From positions 2,724,040 through 2,788,039 of the forward strand of contig RPFO01000017.1 of NCBI GenBank assembly GCA_009746045.1: DNA of 64,000 nucleotides. The letters are read 5' to 3'. This stretch comes from Mesostigma viride (taxonomy: Eukaryota > Streptophyta > Mesostigmatophyceae > Mesostigmatales > Mesostigmataceae). Below, in pieces: positions 1-10,510 of the stretch (the first letter of the stretch is position 1; every line of letters begins with the position of its first letter). The position numbers and the translations under genes were made by a program. A model generated the notes under the pieces. It was given only the letters and a program-made list of their open reading frames with translations, was not told the origin of the DNA and ran no database searches.

Positions 1-1402
1 GCCTGGGCCAGGGAAGGCAGCGACAGGGGCAGTGTGGGCCAGCACGGGCAGGGGCGGCACGGTGAGGTGGTGGCGTGGAGTAAAGGCAGGAGTCATGTGA
101 GGATTAAGTACAGGACAGGGAGCCAGGGAGGCAGGCAGGCGGGCAGAAAGGCAAGCAAGCAGCCCAACAGCCCAGCAGCCCAGCAGGCAGGCCTTAAGGC
201 ATATGAGCACGCACAAGGCTGCGCTTCAACAAGGCTACACATTTCTACCACCATTCATTTCCATCATCCTGAACGCCTGGACATTCGCGGATAAGATAAC
301 AGCCGGCTCGAGCTACCATGGTCTGGATTCTCCAGAATTCTGGCATTCGCCGCTTGCCCCGTTGAAATGTGTGCGGTAGACCTGCGTACTACGAGATGTA
401 TGGCGTACTAGGAGAGTGTAGGGCAGAACCCTGTCCTCGACCAGCAGGCAAGCGGGCAGGGAAGAGGCTGGACTGTGGGCCAAGGGTTTGGATGTCCTAA
501 CTAAACCCCCAGCACCTGGTTATATAACACAATCACTTGTCCTATTGGGACGCCAAGACCATGTGAAATTCCTCGCAACCAGCGACTGCCGACACAGGTG
601 CAGACGCAAGCACACGCGGCGGAATCCTGGCGTACAACCTGTTGGCAACCCAACCCCCTTGTGAAGCCGCAGGACCCGGACAACAGACAGCCCTGCTCCC
701 TAACACCAGAGAGCGAGCAGTGGGCGCAGGGAAACACACACGCCCAATCAACTCATGTCCCTTGACCATGGATGAAACTCATGAAAGATTAGAAGTGATC
801 GTGGCCTCGTGAGGAGAACATGCTCCGCTGTCTAGTCCCTTGAAAAAACTTCAGTTAGAAAAATAAAACCACCGCCAAGTTGATACACCCTATCTACTAG
901 CGCGCAGGGTGGATGTACGGGCTGCCAGGGCCCAGGCTGCTAGGAGGGCAGGGCAGAGAGGCGTTGCGAACCCACCAGCTGCTACTAGGGGCAGACAGAG
1001 AGCGCGAGCCACGAAACACACATGTCTCAGTTGCACAAGAACTGGGTTTCTGAGAACCCGCAACAGGAATGATGGCAAACACAAGGATGAAACAGACACC
1101 ATGCAGATGCGCATCTGGGCAAGTTGACCCAAGCCTACAGAAAATAAATGACGTCAACCCAATGCACACCAGATGGTATGCGTATGAGTTAGTAACTATA
1201 GTTAAGTCGAGCAAATTGGCAAAGGACACTGCGTTGGTAATCCTGGTTACCATGGCTACGTGTACCATGGTTACAGTGGCTATGTGTGCCATGGCCACCT
1301 TATCAAATATTACTCTCCACAGCCTTACGCGGAAAACGCACAGCTAGGAAAATAGTCAGCTGAGCCTTGTTTTCCCAAACAGGATGTAAGGCGATGACTT
1401 AC
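1..1402. other. Region with no recognised gene
   Basis: The first 220 bases are G-rich and made of short GGCAGG-like runs. A dispersed repeat copy lies at 223-352. Further exons of the PWWP gene (minus strand) should lie here or beyond the left edge, but I found none with convincing splice sites. Around 1233-1300 there are several short CCATGG-centred palindromes of unknown meaning. Confidence 0.5.
223..352 (+). repeat. Dispersed repeat family R, copy 1
   Basis: This segment matches 13556-13704 (same strand) and the reverse complement of 16484-16630. Shared landmarks in order are AAGGCTACACAT, CCTGAACGCC, GATAAGATAACAG and CTCGAGCTACCATGGT. This copy stops before the terminal block GCGCTGGTTGTCTC seen in the others. 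No coding capacity is visible and the class is unknown. Confidence 0.7.
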
Positions 1403-2175
1403 AAGTCATAGTACTGTCTGAACGGCACCACGCTGCCTGCCTTCACCCAGGCAAAATCCTGCAGGAAAGTTTGGACCATTTGGTTAAGAGACCGCGGCGG
1501 GGACAAACGCGCGCCAAACGGCAGGGAATCGCGGAATCGCGGGTTCATTATGCAGCATAGGACAATCTACGGACACGTGGAACGTCCTACCATTATCATC
1601 AAGCAGAAAAAGAAATGATTATGCCTGCCCGCCAAGATTGCTAGGCATAGCCACTCATGGTGAACATGCTTTTCCGAGCTCAGGCATAAACCCTACATCC
1701 ACGTAGCATGCGGCCAGTTGCTACATGGCCTCGCGTATCTTGGAAGACATGAATTCGGGCAATTCCCACGTACCCTGGATGCAGATGGCAGTTTCTTAGA
1801 GCTTGTGCCCAGGAACATGACGCATATAGTGTTAGGCTTGCAACACGCCCTGACACTAACAGGCAAACAGCCACTTCTTGTGTCGGCAACCTGTGCTGGC
1901 CAGAAAGGATCGTTCTTGCGGTCTGTTTTCGCCCAAACCAGATTGCCATGCTTAAACTCCTCTAACGCGTGCAATTGCGCCCATTGGGTGCGCAGTTCTT
2001 TGGTCAGGTGCTGCTGCTCGATTTCAGGGCTATGGTTTGGGTTGGCATCATCCTCAGAGCCTTTTTTCTCCTCTAATGTCTCCGTCGCCTTGCAACGCGC
2101 CTTTGGGGTGGGCTCCTCCTCAGCATCCTCCCAGGCAGACGCTACGTACCTACGCTTAATTTTTCTCGTCTGCAT
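1403..2175 (-). CDS. PWWP-domain protein, N-terminal part (3' end not found)
   Basis: Two exons are visible: 1774-2175 (134 codons from an ATG) and 1403-1458. Exon 1 starts with a short basic stretch (KIKRR), then an acidic and charged linker, then a PWWP core: GNLVWAK, then PFWPAQV (usual PWWP written PFWP), and later VMFLGT. The donor at 1773 is GTACGT. Exon 2 continues with DFAWVKAGSVVPFRQYY, the usual C-terminal half of the PWWP fold, and ends in phase 2 before GTAAGT. PWWP domains bind methylated histone H3 together with DNA, so a nuclear chromatin role is likely by family. The remainder was not found toward the left edge. The gene is head-to-head with the LYRM7-type gene 937 bp away. 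What other domains it carries is unknown. Confidence 0.8.
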
Positions 2176-3112
2176 GGTTGCTACCACTGGGCATGTGCGG
2201 CAAAATCACCAGCTATAATCAACAAATCCCGCCATCCCTCTCGATTGCCCTATTTGGATGCACGTGCTTGCAATTACACGTAATCGATTTCCTCTGGAAC
2301 CGCTCGTTCAAATCTTCCGTGACAGCAGCGCGCGGAAATGTTGCACGAAGCGCGCACACCAGCGCGATGAAATGCTGGCACGCGCAACGTCCTGTTGTGC
2401 TGTCATGTGACTTCCTGCATGCGACTTGCGACCCGCCGCTACCTTGCCACGTCCTACCGTTACCGCCTACAGTTATACACAATGCCGAACAAAACAAAAG
2501 AATTCACACTTTCATCAGTCTCCACAATATAAAAGGATAGGTAATATTGAAGTGATAAGAGATAGTAGAATCTAGGCCCTAGAAAACCTTGGTAAAACCA
2601 GGAAATAAGAAATAACAAGAAAATATGGCAAGCAGTTTCATAACAACTAGGACCTTGGGGTCCTTGGCTAGGATGTTTACTTGTTTAGAAAAGTTTAGAA
2701 ACTTTACTGCTTTTTCTAGCGAACACACCCTGTTGCGGGCGTCCGAAGTCCGAAGTTCAATCGTGGCTTTTGTAGATACAGATTTATTGTATGAGAGGCT
2801 ACAACTTACAAGGCCACACAGCTCACAAAATTACAGCATCGCAGGCAGAGAGCTGGCCATTATGTTGCCAACTCGGCAAGTCGGCATCAGTACTAGACCA
2901 GCACGACGCAAAGAGGCCGGCGCCATAAGAAGCCATAAACTGCCCTGAATTCTAAACCGCTCTAGTTGTATCTTGGCTTCGAAAAGCCATTTATTTTAGT
3001 GGACATTGTATAGGCGAGGAAGGCTGCCCTTGTTTGGGTAGTTTGCCGGGCACATCGTAAGCAAGCGGTGCGCGCCCAGCTAGCCAGGCCACTTTTCCTT
3101 TCGCCGGTTGGG
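2176..3112. promoter_or_regulatory. Head-to-head spacer between PWWP and LYRM7-type genes
   Basis: The 937 bp between the two divergent start codons must hold both promoters and 5' UTRs. There is no clear TATA box, gene or transposon tail. An AT-rich stretch lies at about 2520-2640. A 107-codon ORF at 2625-2948 has no recognisable features. Confidence 0.4.
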
Positions 3113-4511
3113 ATGTCGGCACCAGCACGAAGTGCGTTTCGCGGCCTGCTGAGGGCTCAGAAGATTGCTTTCAAGAAGGATGTAGTCATGCAAAATGCAG
3201 CAACCGCGGAGATTCGGCGGCATTTTGACGAATCAAGGAACGAGACGGACGCTGCAAAAGTCAGTGGGTTATTGGCGCAAGCTGCTGAGGCGGCCGAATT
3301 CTTGAAGTCAAATGTAATACAGGCAGCTCTGAACGAGCGTGGAAATTACGGTATGCAAATTACCTTGCTTTGTCATTGTGGTTCTTTTGTGTCGAACTCC
3401 ACACGTGTTGTGGCGGGGCACATTCGAGTATGTATGCGAGGACAGCTTGCCTCGAAGCCATGGCAGCCCATAGAACATCATGCTTATTGCCTTCCGCCGC
3501 CGGCTTGTGCTGTCCCAACTGCCAGCTGACGTGCCTGGTGCTCTAGCCGTTCGCTCGGTAAATTGATGGTTAGGTCTCTCCCCCACGTGTCCCCACCCCC
3601 ACCCCCCTCCAACCCATTAATCAAGTAAAACCGTTACTTGCCCCCATTCCATCCATCCGTCACCATCCGTACCCACTGCCCCCGCAACCCAAGTAGACTT
3701 CGCTCGATGCATCCCACTGGCGCATCCTTCCCGCACACCGTACCCGCTGCACCCGACTGACGTGCTTTTGTGTTCTGCTTCATGGTACTGGATAGGAAAA
3801 CCTGGCTTACTGCGTGTGTGCTACCAGCATCCCTAGAGCGTGTTGCTGGTTGAAGCATGTTGCCTGAGCCAATGGTATACTGCCCTTTCTCACATCCCTG
3901 CAACATGTTCGCAATCCAACCACATGGCAAGGCGGGTGCCTTGGTGTTGCGGCTGGCTGGCTGGCAACGCCATCCACCGGGCAGCGCCACCTGTGTGCTC
4001 TCGCTCTCACTTTTGCTTGCGCGCGTGCCCACGTCTCCGCTGACGGGTATTCCTGCTGCCATGTGCCCCTCTTTTTGCCATGTTTTTGCCCTGTTATATT
4101 GCCCTTCCATTTTGCCCTCTTTTGGCCCTCTTTTGGCCCTCTTCTGGCCCTCATTTGGCCCTCATTTTGCCCTCATTTTGCCCTCTTTTTGCCCTCTTAT
4201 TGCCCTCTTTTTGCCCTCTTTTTGCCCTCTTTTTGCCCTCTTTTTGCCCTCTTTTTGACCTCTCTGTGCCCTCTTTATGCCCTCTTTATGCCCTCTTTAT
4301 GCCCCTCATCGCCCTCTTTGTTGCGTCTTGTTGCCCTGTTTGTCGCCCTCTTCTTGCCCTCCCATTTCTCCATCGTGGCGGCGTTGCTCCACCAGAGATG
4401 GACATCCGTCCGGAGCACGCAGGCAAAGTGGCCGAGCCCGCCGTCGCTGCCGACCTGTCATCGCCAGGGTCCAAAGGGAAGGCGCTGGGTAGGAGGAACA
4501 AGCCGGCATGA
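3113..4511 (+). CDS. LYRM7: LYR-family complex III assembly factor (LYRM7/MZM1 type)
   Basis: Two exons, 3113-3350 and 4396-4511, join in phase 1 (GT-AG) to give 117 residues, close to the usual 105-125. The N-terminus has the LYR-type helix with AFRGLLRAQK, where the L-Y-R triplet reads A-F-R, followed by KIAFKKD. Next come EIRRHF, ETD, and a third helix with AAEFLKSNVIQ and NERGNYEM. This pattern is that of Mzm1/LYRM7, a mitochondrial matrix chaperone that holds the Rieske iron-sulphur protein before it joins the bc1 complex. The C-terminal exon is low complexity and basic (GRRNKPA). The intron of 1045 bp contains an 11-bp minisatellite. An upstream in-frame start exists near 3068, but only from a non-ATG codon, so 3113 is preferred. 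Confidence 0.88.
4060..4350 (+). repeat. 11-bp minisatellite (TTTTTGCCCTC) in LYRM7 intron
   Basis: About 26 units of TTTTTGCCCTC and its variants (TTTTGGCCCTC, TTTATGCCCTC) run head to tail and end shortly before the acceptor of exon 2. The plus strand is pyrimidine-rich, so part of the array may act as an oversized polypyrimidine tract. The open frames across it are by-products of the repeat. Confidence 0.93.
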
Positions 4512-5977
4512 GGGGTCGTGCGTGGCACGCTCCTGTATCCCGTGTGCTCTAGTGGGTACTCTGAGTGCTGCATAAAGTGCTTGATGGGATACTCTATAAT
4601 TCTTCCATACAGTGCTCTATGGGATTTTTTGTAACTCTTCCATGCAGTGCTCTATGCGATACTGTTGAAGTGTTCCACACAATGCTGTATGAAGTGTGTA
4701 CCACCCAACCACCCGGGAGGCGTTCCTTAGGCCGACGGTATTGTGGATGGCCGGCCTGGGCTGTGTGGTGGATCTGCGAGTCCTTGTCACCAAGGGGAAA
4801 CAAGAATGCATGGGCCATGCCTACATCAGCGGCCCCCCTGCCGGTGACAGGATGTACACCACGTCACATATCTTGCATGGTCACTCCAGTGTCGCATTGG
4901 CCGGCCCAGAGTCAAGAGCTCGCCTGTCTGCTTTGCATCTGCATTCCAGTGCTCACGCATGGTACCTGATGAAGGATACTAGCACGCATTGCATGGCGGC
5001 TTGCATGGGCCTCATGGAAGAAGAGGTGGGAAGAAACCCGTTGTACTGTGCTGTGAGGAAGATAGCAGCATGCTACCGGGCTGCTATCGTATGGCCGGTT
5101 AAAGGGAACACCTTGGAGGCCTGTGCCAAGAAATGCCTGCTCCACGCAAGGGACGTTCAGACAGAGTCCATAGCCAGGCCGATCAGCAAGGCACGAGTCG
5201 GTCTGCATGGGATTCCCGGCTGTGGCCTTCTTTCCAGCTGTTTGGAGACGGTCCTTTTGTCTTCTCAAGGGGTTGCATTCAGGGGTACTTAGTGACAAGC
5301 AGCCAGCCTTTTCAGATCCTGTGGTTCGTGCCGTGGTGAATCCTGGACGAGCCTGGGCATGGTTGCTTTTAAGAGGACTGCACTCGGTGTTGACCCTCTC
5401 TAAGCACCGAATGGCAGCATTTTCTGTTGCAAGGGACCACGTCAGATGACGATGGGCAAAGCTGTTGTTCCGAATCCTTACATTCGTCCGAGATCATGCA
5501 TGCGTGCATATGGCAGGTGCATTGTATGGCTCATTGCCGACTAGCGGCAGTTTTCCCAATTAATCCAGTATCCAAGGCATGATGCAGGATCATCTCGCGG
5601 ATCAGTCGCAAACCTGTCAATGGCGCTATACTTGAAATATAAAATTTTGGGGTTAATCTTCGAAATCGATCATGTCAACTGTGATAGCAGACCGGTGTAC
5701 CTCCAATACAGCGTCATGCATAATTTGTCGTTGAAATTGGCGGTACGATTGATACAAACACGTAATCGATAGCGGTCAATGTTTTCATGTGCACGCTTCA
5801 ATTCCACACGATCGAGTATACTGCGCGCTGGTACGTTGTCTCGAGAAAGATCTTTGATATACGTTTGTCTCCTTGACACGTGTGCCGTGTGGACTAAGTG
5901 AGAAAACCAGGAATAGCACGTCTCACTTAGTATACATGCCAAAGAGACAACCAGCGCAGGATCCGGGCATATACAGG
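4512..5977. other. 3' flank of LYRM7-type gene; short tandem repeat, no gene recognised
   Basis: Between about 4565 and 4700 a unit of roughly 35-40 bp is repeated about four times with many changes (key word AGTGCTCTATG). A 198-codon frame at 4696-5292 starts only at a non-ATG codon and resembles nothing I know. From 5450 to 5935 I see nothing. At 5938-5956 there is the terminal motif of repeat family R (AAAGAGACAACCAGCGC), directly before the LINE fragment. Confidence 0.5.
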
Positions 5978-6280
5978 GCCGCAAGGCCCGCACCTTCAAA
6001 GAACAGCTAGTAGAGGACATGGGGGGCCTAGGCCTCTCCGTGATTTGGAAGAAGATGATGGACAAGGCCAAGTGGGCCCAGGTCATAGAGGACAACGAGC
6101 CCCCCCCAGTGGGGAAGCGCCCGCGTGTGCAATCCCGCGGGAGGCACGCTAGATAGCTCCCCCTAGGGCAGCGTGCGGCTGCCTAGATAGATGATGTAGT
6201 TAGAATGTTGTTAGATAGATGTAGTATGTAGCCAATGTAGATAGATTAGACCGGTCGGAATGTGTGCACCCATCCATCCA
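5978..6280 (+). mobile_element. 5'-truncated LINE 3' end, family 1, copy A
   Basis: The segment encodes the last residues of a LINE ORF2 protein (RKARTFKEQLVEDMGG ... WAQVIEDN ... PVGKRPR, ending at a TAG near 6154) and about 130 bp of 3' UTR with TAGATAGATG runs and a final CCATCCATCCA. It is nearly identical to 18183-18500 and close to 44510-44780. Its CCAT tail abuts the TTGAA tail of the next, oppositely oriented element. Near identity between copies suggests recent activity. Confidence 0.85.
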
Positions 6281-8128
6281 TTGAATTGAATTGAATTGAA
6301 TTGTAACATAACTCCGTTGGGAGTATATGTAGCACATAGCCCTTGAGAGGGGGCATATGGCCTATCAATCATACATCCTAAGCTACTTCCTGCAAGGGTG
6401 GGGATGTAAAGGACCCTTGCTCTAGGTGCACCAGGGCACGTGCATCCCCATGATCTTCAAGCTATGCCCAGCGAAGGGGGAGCCTGTCATGGGGGGGAAG
6501 ATCAGCATAGCTATACAAAGAAGCTAGGGCATGGCGTCTCAGCAGAGAGCTACTCCCTGCATGGGCACAGCATAACTAAATAAAGCTAGGCATCATCTGG
6601 ATTGTGGCTCATCATAGGCACACATGTACACGATTAAATAAAGCGCGTGGCTTAGCTGGGATAGGGCCTCTAGGAGGCGTACATGTACATGGCCACGGTC
6701 TATCTAGTCTACACTACTACTGCTGTATTCCCCTAAGCTGGGGCGTCTGGAGTCGCTGGGGCCGCGGTGGTCGAGGGGGTCACCTGCCAGGGCTTGTGGC
6801 CGACGTAGATGGCCGCCCCCTTCCAGTACACCGGCTGCCCCGCCTTGGTCTGCCGGAGCTGGAGGTAGGTCGGCCATAGCTCCCGTCGCCGTTGTTGCTG
6901 CGCCAGGGTCAAGTCGTCGTCAAGGGTGAAGAGAGTCTTCTCGAGCCGCTTGCGGCGTCTGAGAAAAGAAATCTTGTCCGCCGGGGTCTTAAAGGTGAGA
7001 AGGAGCGGGGGCGGCCCTGCCTTACCCCGCGCGCGGGGAAGGCGGTGGGCGGCCAGCTCGATCTCACCAGTAAGGCCCATGCGATCAAGGATTTCTCTCT
7101 CAAAAGCACGCGCAAGCTTCTCGGAATTCTCACCTTCCTCCATCTTGAGATTCTTGACAATGACGTTGAGGCTGCGCTTGGCGAGCTCGGCCTCCTCGCG
7201 GAGGTCAAGCGTCTGCCGTTGAAGCTGGGCTGCGACGGCGGAGGTGGTGGAGGTGGTGTGTTGCTTAAGCATGTCCGCCCAGGCCGGTGGTGATGGGAGG
7301 AGCATCGCCGGCCAGGCCAGCCGGGGCTGGCTTGGCGGCAATGTCCTTCACTGCCTGGGCGGTGAGGCCTGCGGTGTTCTGCAGGACCTCGATAGCGATG
7401 GCATTGTTCTGAAGACGCTGGTCGATGTCGAGGAGCTGGGCTTTGATGTCGGCGGTGGAGGTGGAGGTGGCAGTGGAGGTGGAGGCGAGGAGGGTGGAGG
7501 TGGAGGTGACGGTGGTGGAAATGTGAGGGAGCTCAGTAGCCAGCGTGCCGCCCATTGCCGCCACATCTGCGGCAAGGGGGGTCACGTGCTGCTGGAAGGC
7601 TTCCGCGAGGATGGAACGGAATGTGGCTGCGGAGATGGTGGGGGCCCAGATCTCGCCGTCAGACTTCTTGAGGAGTGAGCAGAGAATCAGGTGCTGAAGG
7701 TCAGGCCGGTTGTAGTGGAGGCCCGTCAGCAGCAGATCTCGGCTTTGAAGCCTGCGGCCATTTGGCTCAAGAAGGCGATTGATGCTGTGAAGGTGGAGGC
7801 ACAGCTCAAGGAGCGAGGCGTAATCCCCGAAGAAAATGCACTCCAGAGCAGTGCACGGGGCAATGTTGTACCAGTCGTAATCGTCGACATTGAAGGTTTT
7901 TAGCTTGAAACGCGGTTCGCGTGGGAAGGATGAGCGGCTGCGTTTAGGGTCTGGCGAGGCCGATGGCGAGGCAGGAAGCCCGGGAGGGTGCTGGGCGGCC
8001 ACCAGTGCGAGACTAGTGTCACCACTGCCTTCCGGCCCTGATGGCGAAGCTGCAGCCGGAGCTGCAGACGTATTTTCATTGCCGAGCGCAGCCGTCAGGC
8101 TGCGTTGCGTCGATGGGCGTTTGCTCAT
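6281..8128 (-). mobile_element. LINE with ORF1 and 3' UTR but no ORF2
   Basis: Read on the minus strand the element has a frameshifted ORF1 (8128-6733), about 410 bp of 3' UTR, a hairpin CTCCCAACGGAG at 6323-6312 and a tail of TTCAA repeats (6303-6281). The last part of the UTR (TATGTGCTACAT, hairpin, TTATGTTA) matches the 3' end of the minus-strand LINE at 45567-46491, so both belong to one family. There is no room for reverse transcriptase, so it is an internally deleted or non-autonomous copy. The 5' end beyond the start codon is not defined. Confidence 0.75.
6733..8128 (-). pseudogene. LINE ORF1-like protein, frameshifted
   Basis: The first frame (8128-7265, ATG start, 287 codons) has a low-complexity Ser/Ala/Pro N-terminus, a globular middle (NVDDYDWYNIAPC, LLELCLHLHSINRLL) and a Ser/Thr stretch. 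The second frame (about 7300-6733) continues with a helical LREEAELAKRSLN, then NVIVKNL, an RRM-like core and the C-terminal block DDLTLAQQQRRRELWP. That order, coiled coil then RRM then small C-terminal domain, is that of L1-type ORF1 nucleic-acid chaperones. The frames overlap, and a single shift at about 7280-7300 would join them. Alternative: a domesticated gene using frameshifting, less likely given the 3' tail. Confidence 0.7.
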
Positions 8129-8264
8129 CGTATATTGCGTAATAGCGTCGGAAAATTATATCAGCATGTGCGTCTTAGAAAGACGAAGCGATTGTGATAT
8201 TCGCGACTAAATTCGGTGCTCAAACGTGAAAGTTATGAGCTCCGCCGTCAGCCATGGCTACCTC

Positions 8265-8336
8265 CATCCATTCATCGGGGTTAATGCTCCGTGACTCCCC
8301 AACGGGAGCACGAGTCTAATTAATTAATTAATTAAT
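8265..8336 (+). mobile_element. Isolated LINE 3' tail (hairpin plus TTAA repeats)
   Basis: Begins with CATCCATTCATC, then GGGGTTAATGCTCC, the hairpin CTCCCCAACGGGAG at 8295-8308, CACGAG and a TTAA run. It is the same block as at 18500-18557 without the coding part, so it is either a very short LINE insertion or a non-autonomous derivative. Confidence 0.7.
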
Positions 8337-8463
8337 ATACAGGGCGCAAGTTGGGCAGCAAACTGTGCTGGTCCACATGCTCCAATGGGTAGCAGAGCGC
8401 ACAAAACTTGATCATTAAATTCTCTTCCCATCACTAAAATAAATAAATTTCTATGTACAAGGC

Positions 8464-10510
8464 CTACGGAAAGAGGCAGACGAGCGAGTTTGCCATTGCT
8501 ACGAGCAGGGACCAATACTCCAAGCCCGCCACATGCACACTCTTCAAGTACCCAGCAGCATCCTTGCCATCCACATCCCGCCCCGCGAAGTAGTGCCCAA
8601 ACCCATCTGGACTATACCCAAACAAGCCGATCGACGTGCACAAGCCTGACAGAGACAGCACGGCGTACAGGTGGAAACCTGTGGTGGGCCGTAGGCCCCT
8701 GCCCGCCGCTGCGATCCGTTTCCCCTCCTCATCCAATACGGCATGCTTGAGTAGCAGGCTATACAACTCCACGCCGATAGGGGGCACGGTCGCCAGGTCA
8801 TTGAGCATGTACACCGGTTTCTCCTTGTACCAGCCCTTCATGCCCACATGGCCCCTCTGCAGGATGAAACCTTTGGTCGGGACTTGCTCCGCTTGGAGCC
8901 AGACATCGACCAGCCCTGGGCGGCCCGCACCCCCCGCCGACCGGGCGGGGCGTACAAAGTAGATGTCAGCGCGGCTGCCGACGTCTTTCTCGAACCCCTT
9001 GGTGGGCGCGTAGCCGATGCGGATGACGGTGTCGTAGCTGTCGATGACCTTGCCGTAGTTCTTGCCCAGCAGGTTGCGCCCTGTAGGGGGTCATCAAGGT
9101 TTTGCGGTGTGAGCAGGAAGAAAATTAAATAAAATTAAGATGTTGTTTTTTTCTAACAGCGGCCATCTGCCCACCACCCACACCACATGGCTCCATAAGC
9201 AAGAATAGTCGTATTGATGAATGTAAGGGCATATTTATAGTCGTATTAATGAATGTAAGGGCAGATATATTCTTCCAGATTTCTGGCCTGCGCTGGTTGT
9301 CTCTTTGATATTGCAGGGCCAGACACCTTGAAAGGGCAGGTATTTGAGGCAGTGCTGCTGCTATGGGAAATGCATGGAGCCCAGAAGGTACCGCTCATGT
9401 CCATTAGAAGGCACACATGGGGGGGGCCTAAAACCCAAGCCACGTGAGTGCATAGCAGGGCAGGTCCGTCGGACGGCCGCAACTGTGCCAGCATGGATCC
9501 GCATGCCACAACCATGCAGACGAGGCAAACGCTGGGGGCAGCAAGCAACGAGGGCAGGCACCCAGGGGAAGGCACAAGGGTAGAGACCCGAGGATGGTAT
9601 CCGGTGGAGAACGAGAAGAGGTTGGACGCCTTTGGCGTTCTCCACGGCAAAGTAAATATTTTATCATCAGATAGGACTACAATACTGGAAGCAATCTGAA
9701 TGAACACAGCATGGATATGTCAATGAGATCTCATTGTGGTCTATAGTAATCAACAGACCATATTGAGAGCAACCTGAATGCAGCAGGGATGGCGTGAATG
9801 AGCCAGTATGGGAGCAGACTTGGAGGGGGGTAGCACGCTAGGAAGAGGGCGCCAAGCCCAACATACCAGTGGAAGTCGACGACCTGCTTATCTTGACAGT
9901 GAGAAAATAATTCTAGCGACGGGTTGCATGGCAACAGGGAATCAAATTATTATTTCAGAGCCATAGTCATGATAAGTTTGGCAAGTCAATCAGCCAGGCA
10001 GTTGCTACCGACTTGCTTAAAATTAGCGCATGCGAAAACCTAGCAACTAGAGCGCACACCTGTTGCGACGATGGCGCAGCTTCCAAACCCTCCTTCCTGC
10101 AGCGGCGTCAGATGCTTGGCGCTCCAATAATTGCCTCCCACTTTGGCACCACCCTTTCTGCAGGCCCTGCCTGTGCGCTCACAGCCGTAGCCATTCTTCG
10201 ACATCAATTCGACTACCTTATGAATTACTCCCACCTCCTTGGGCTCGTTGAAACGGTTTCCGCGCTCCGCCACTCTCGCAGGAACGATGGGAGGAGCCTT
10301 GCCAGCGTGGGCGGCCTGGGTTGCGGCATGCTGGCGATCCCAGTAGGACAACTTACTAGCCTCTGGCCTATCAACGCTGTACTTTCCAGCTTTTTTTTGG
10401 CACTTTTCGGGCACATGCCCTGGCAATGTCAGCTTAGTAACGTCAATCTCCTGGCCATTTAATACGTGAATGACAGAGAGAAGCAAGCACAGACGATATA
10501 TCGCCTGCAT
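8464..10510 (-). CDS. Sialyltransferase-like protein (GT29 family)
   Basis: Exon 1 is 10060-10510 and exon 2 is 8464-9080, joined in phase 1, giving 355 residues. The start at 10510 gives a signal or anchor (IYRLCLLLSVIHVLNG), so the protein should enter the secretory pathway and act in the Golgi lumen. Sialyl motif L spans the junction at about residues 143-192: CAIVATGGRNLL, then KVIDSYDTVIRIG and KGFEKDVGSRADIYF. Motif S follows as RPTTGFHLY with LFGYS, and motif VS as HYF with a downstream Glu (GLEYWSLL). Family members transfer sialic acid from CMP-sialic acid; the algal substrate is unknown. The usual G-N-S of motif L reads A-T-G, so donor use may differ. The gene is divergent from frataxin and convergent with LYRM7 across a transposon-rich gap. 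Its intron carries a repeat R fragment. Confidence 0.87.
9268..9312 (+). repeat. Dispersed repeat family R, terminal fragment
   Basis: The end block GATTTCTGGCCTGCGC followed by TGGTTGTCTCTTTGATAT is the same as the right end of copies at 13704 and 16484. It lies inside the intron of the GT29-like gene. Confidence 0.6.

Noticed and set aside
4696-5292. 198-codon ORF downstream of the LYRM7-type gene
   Set aside because: No ATG at its start, no recognisable family, overlaps competing frames on the minus strand; probably 3' UTR and spacer.
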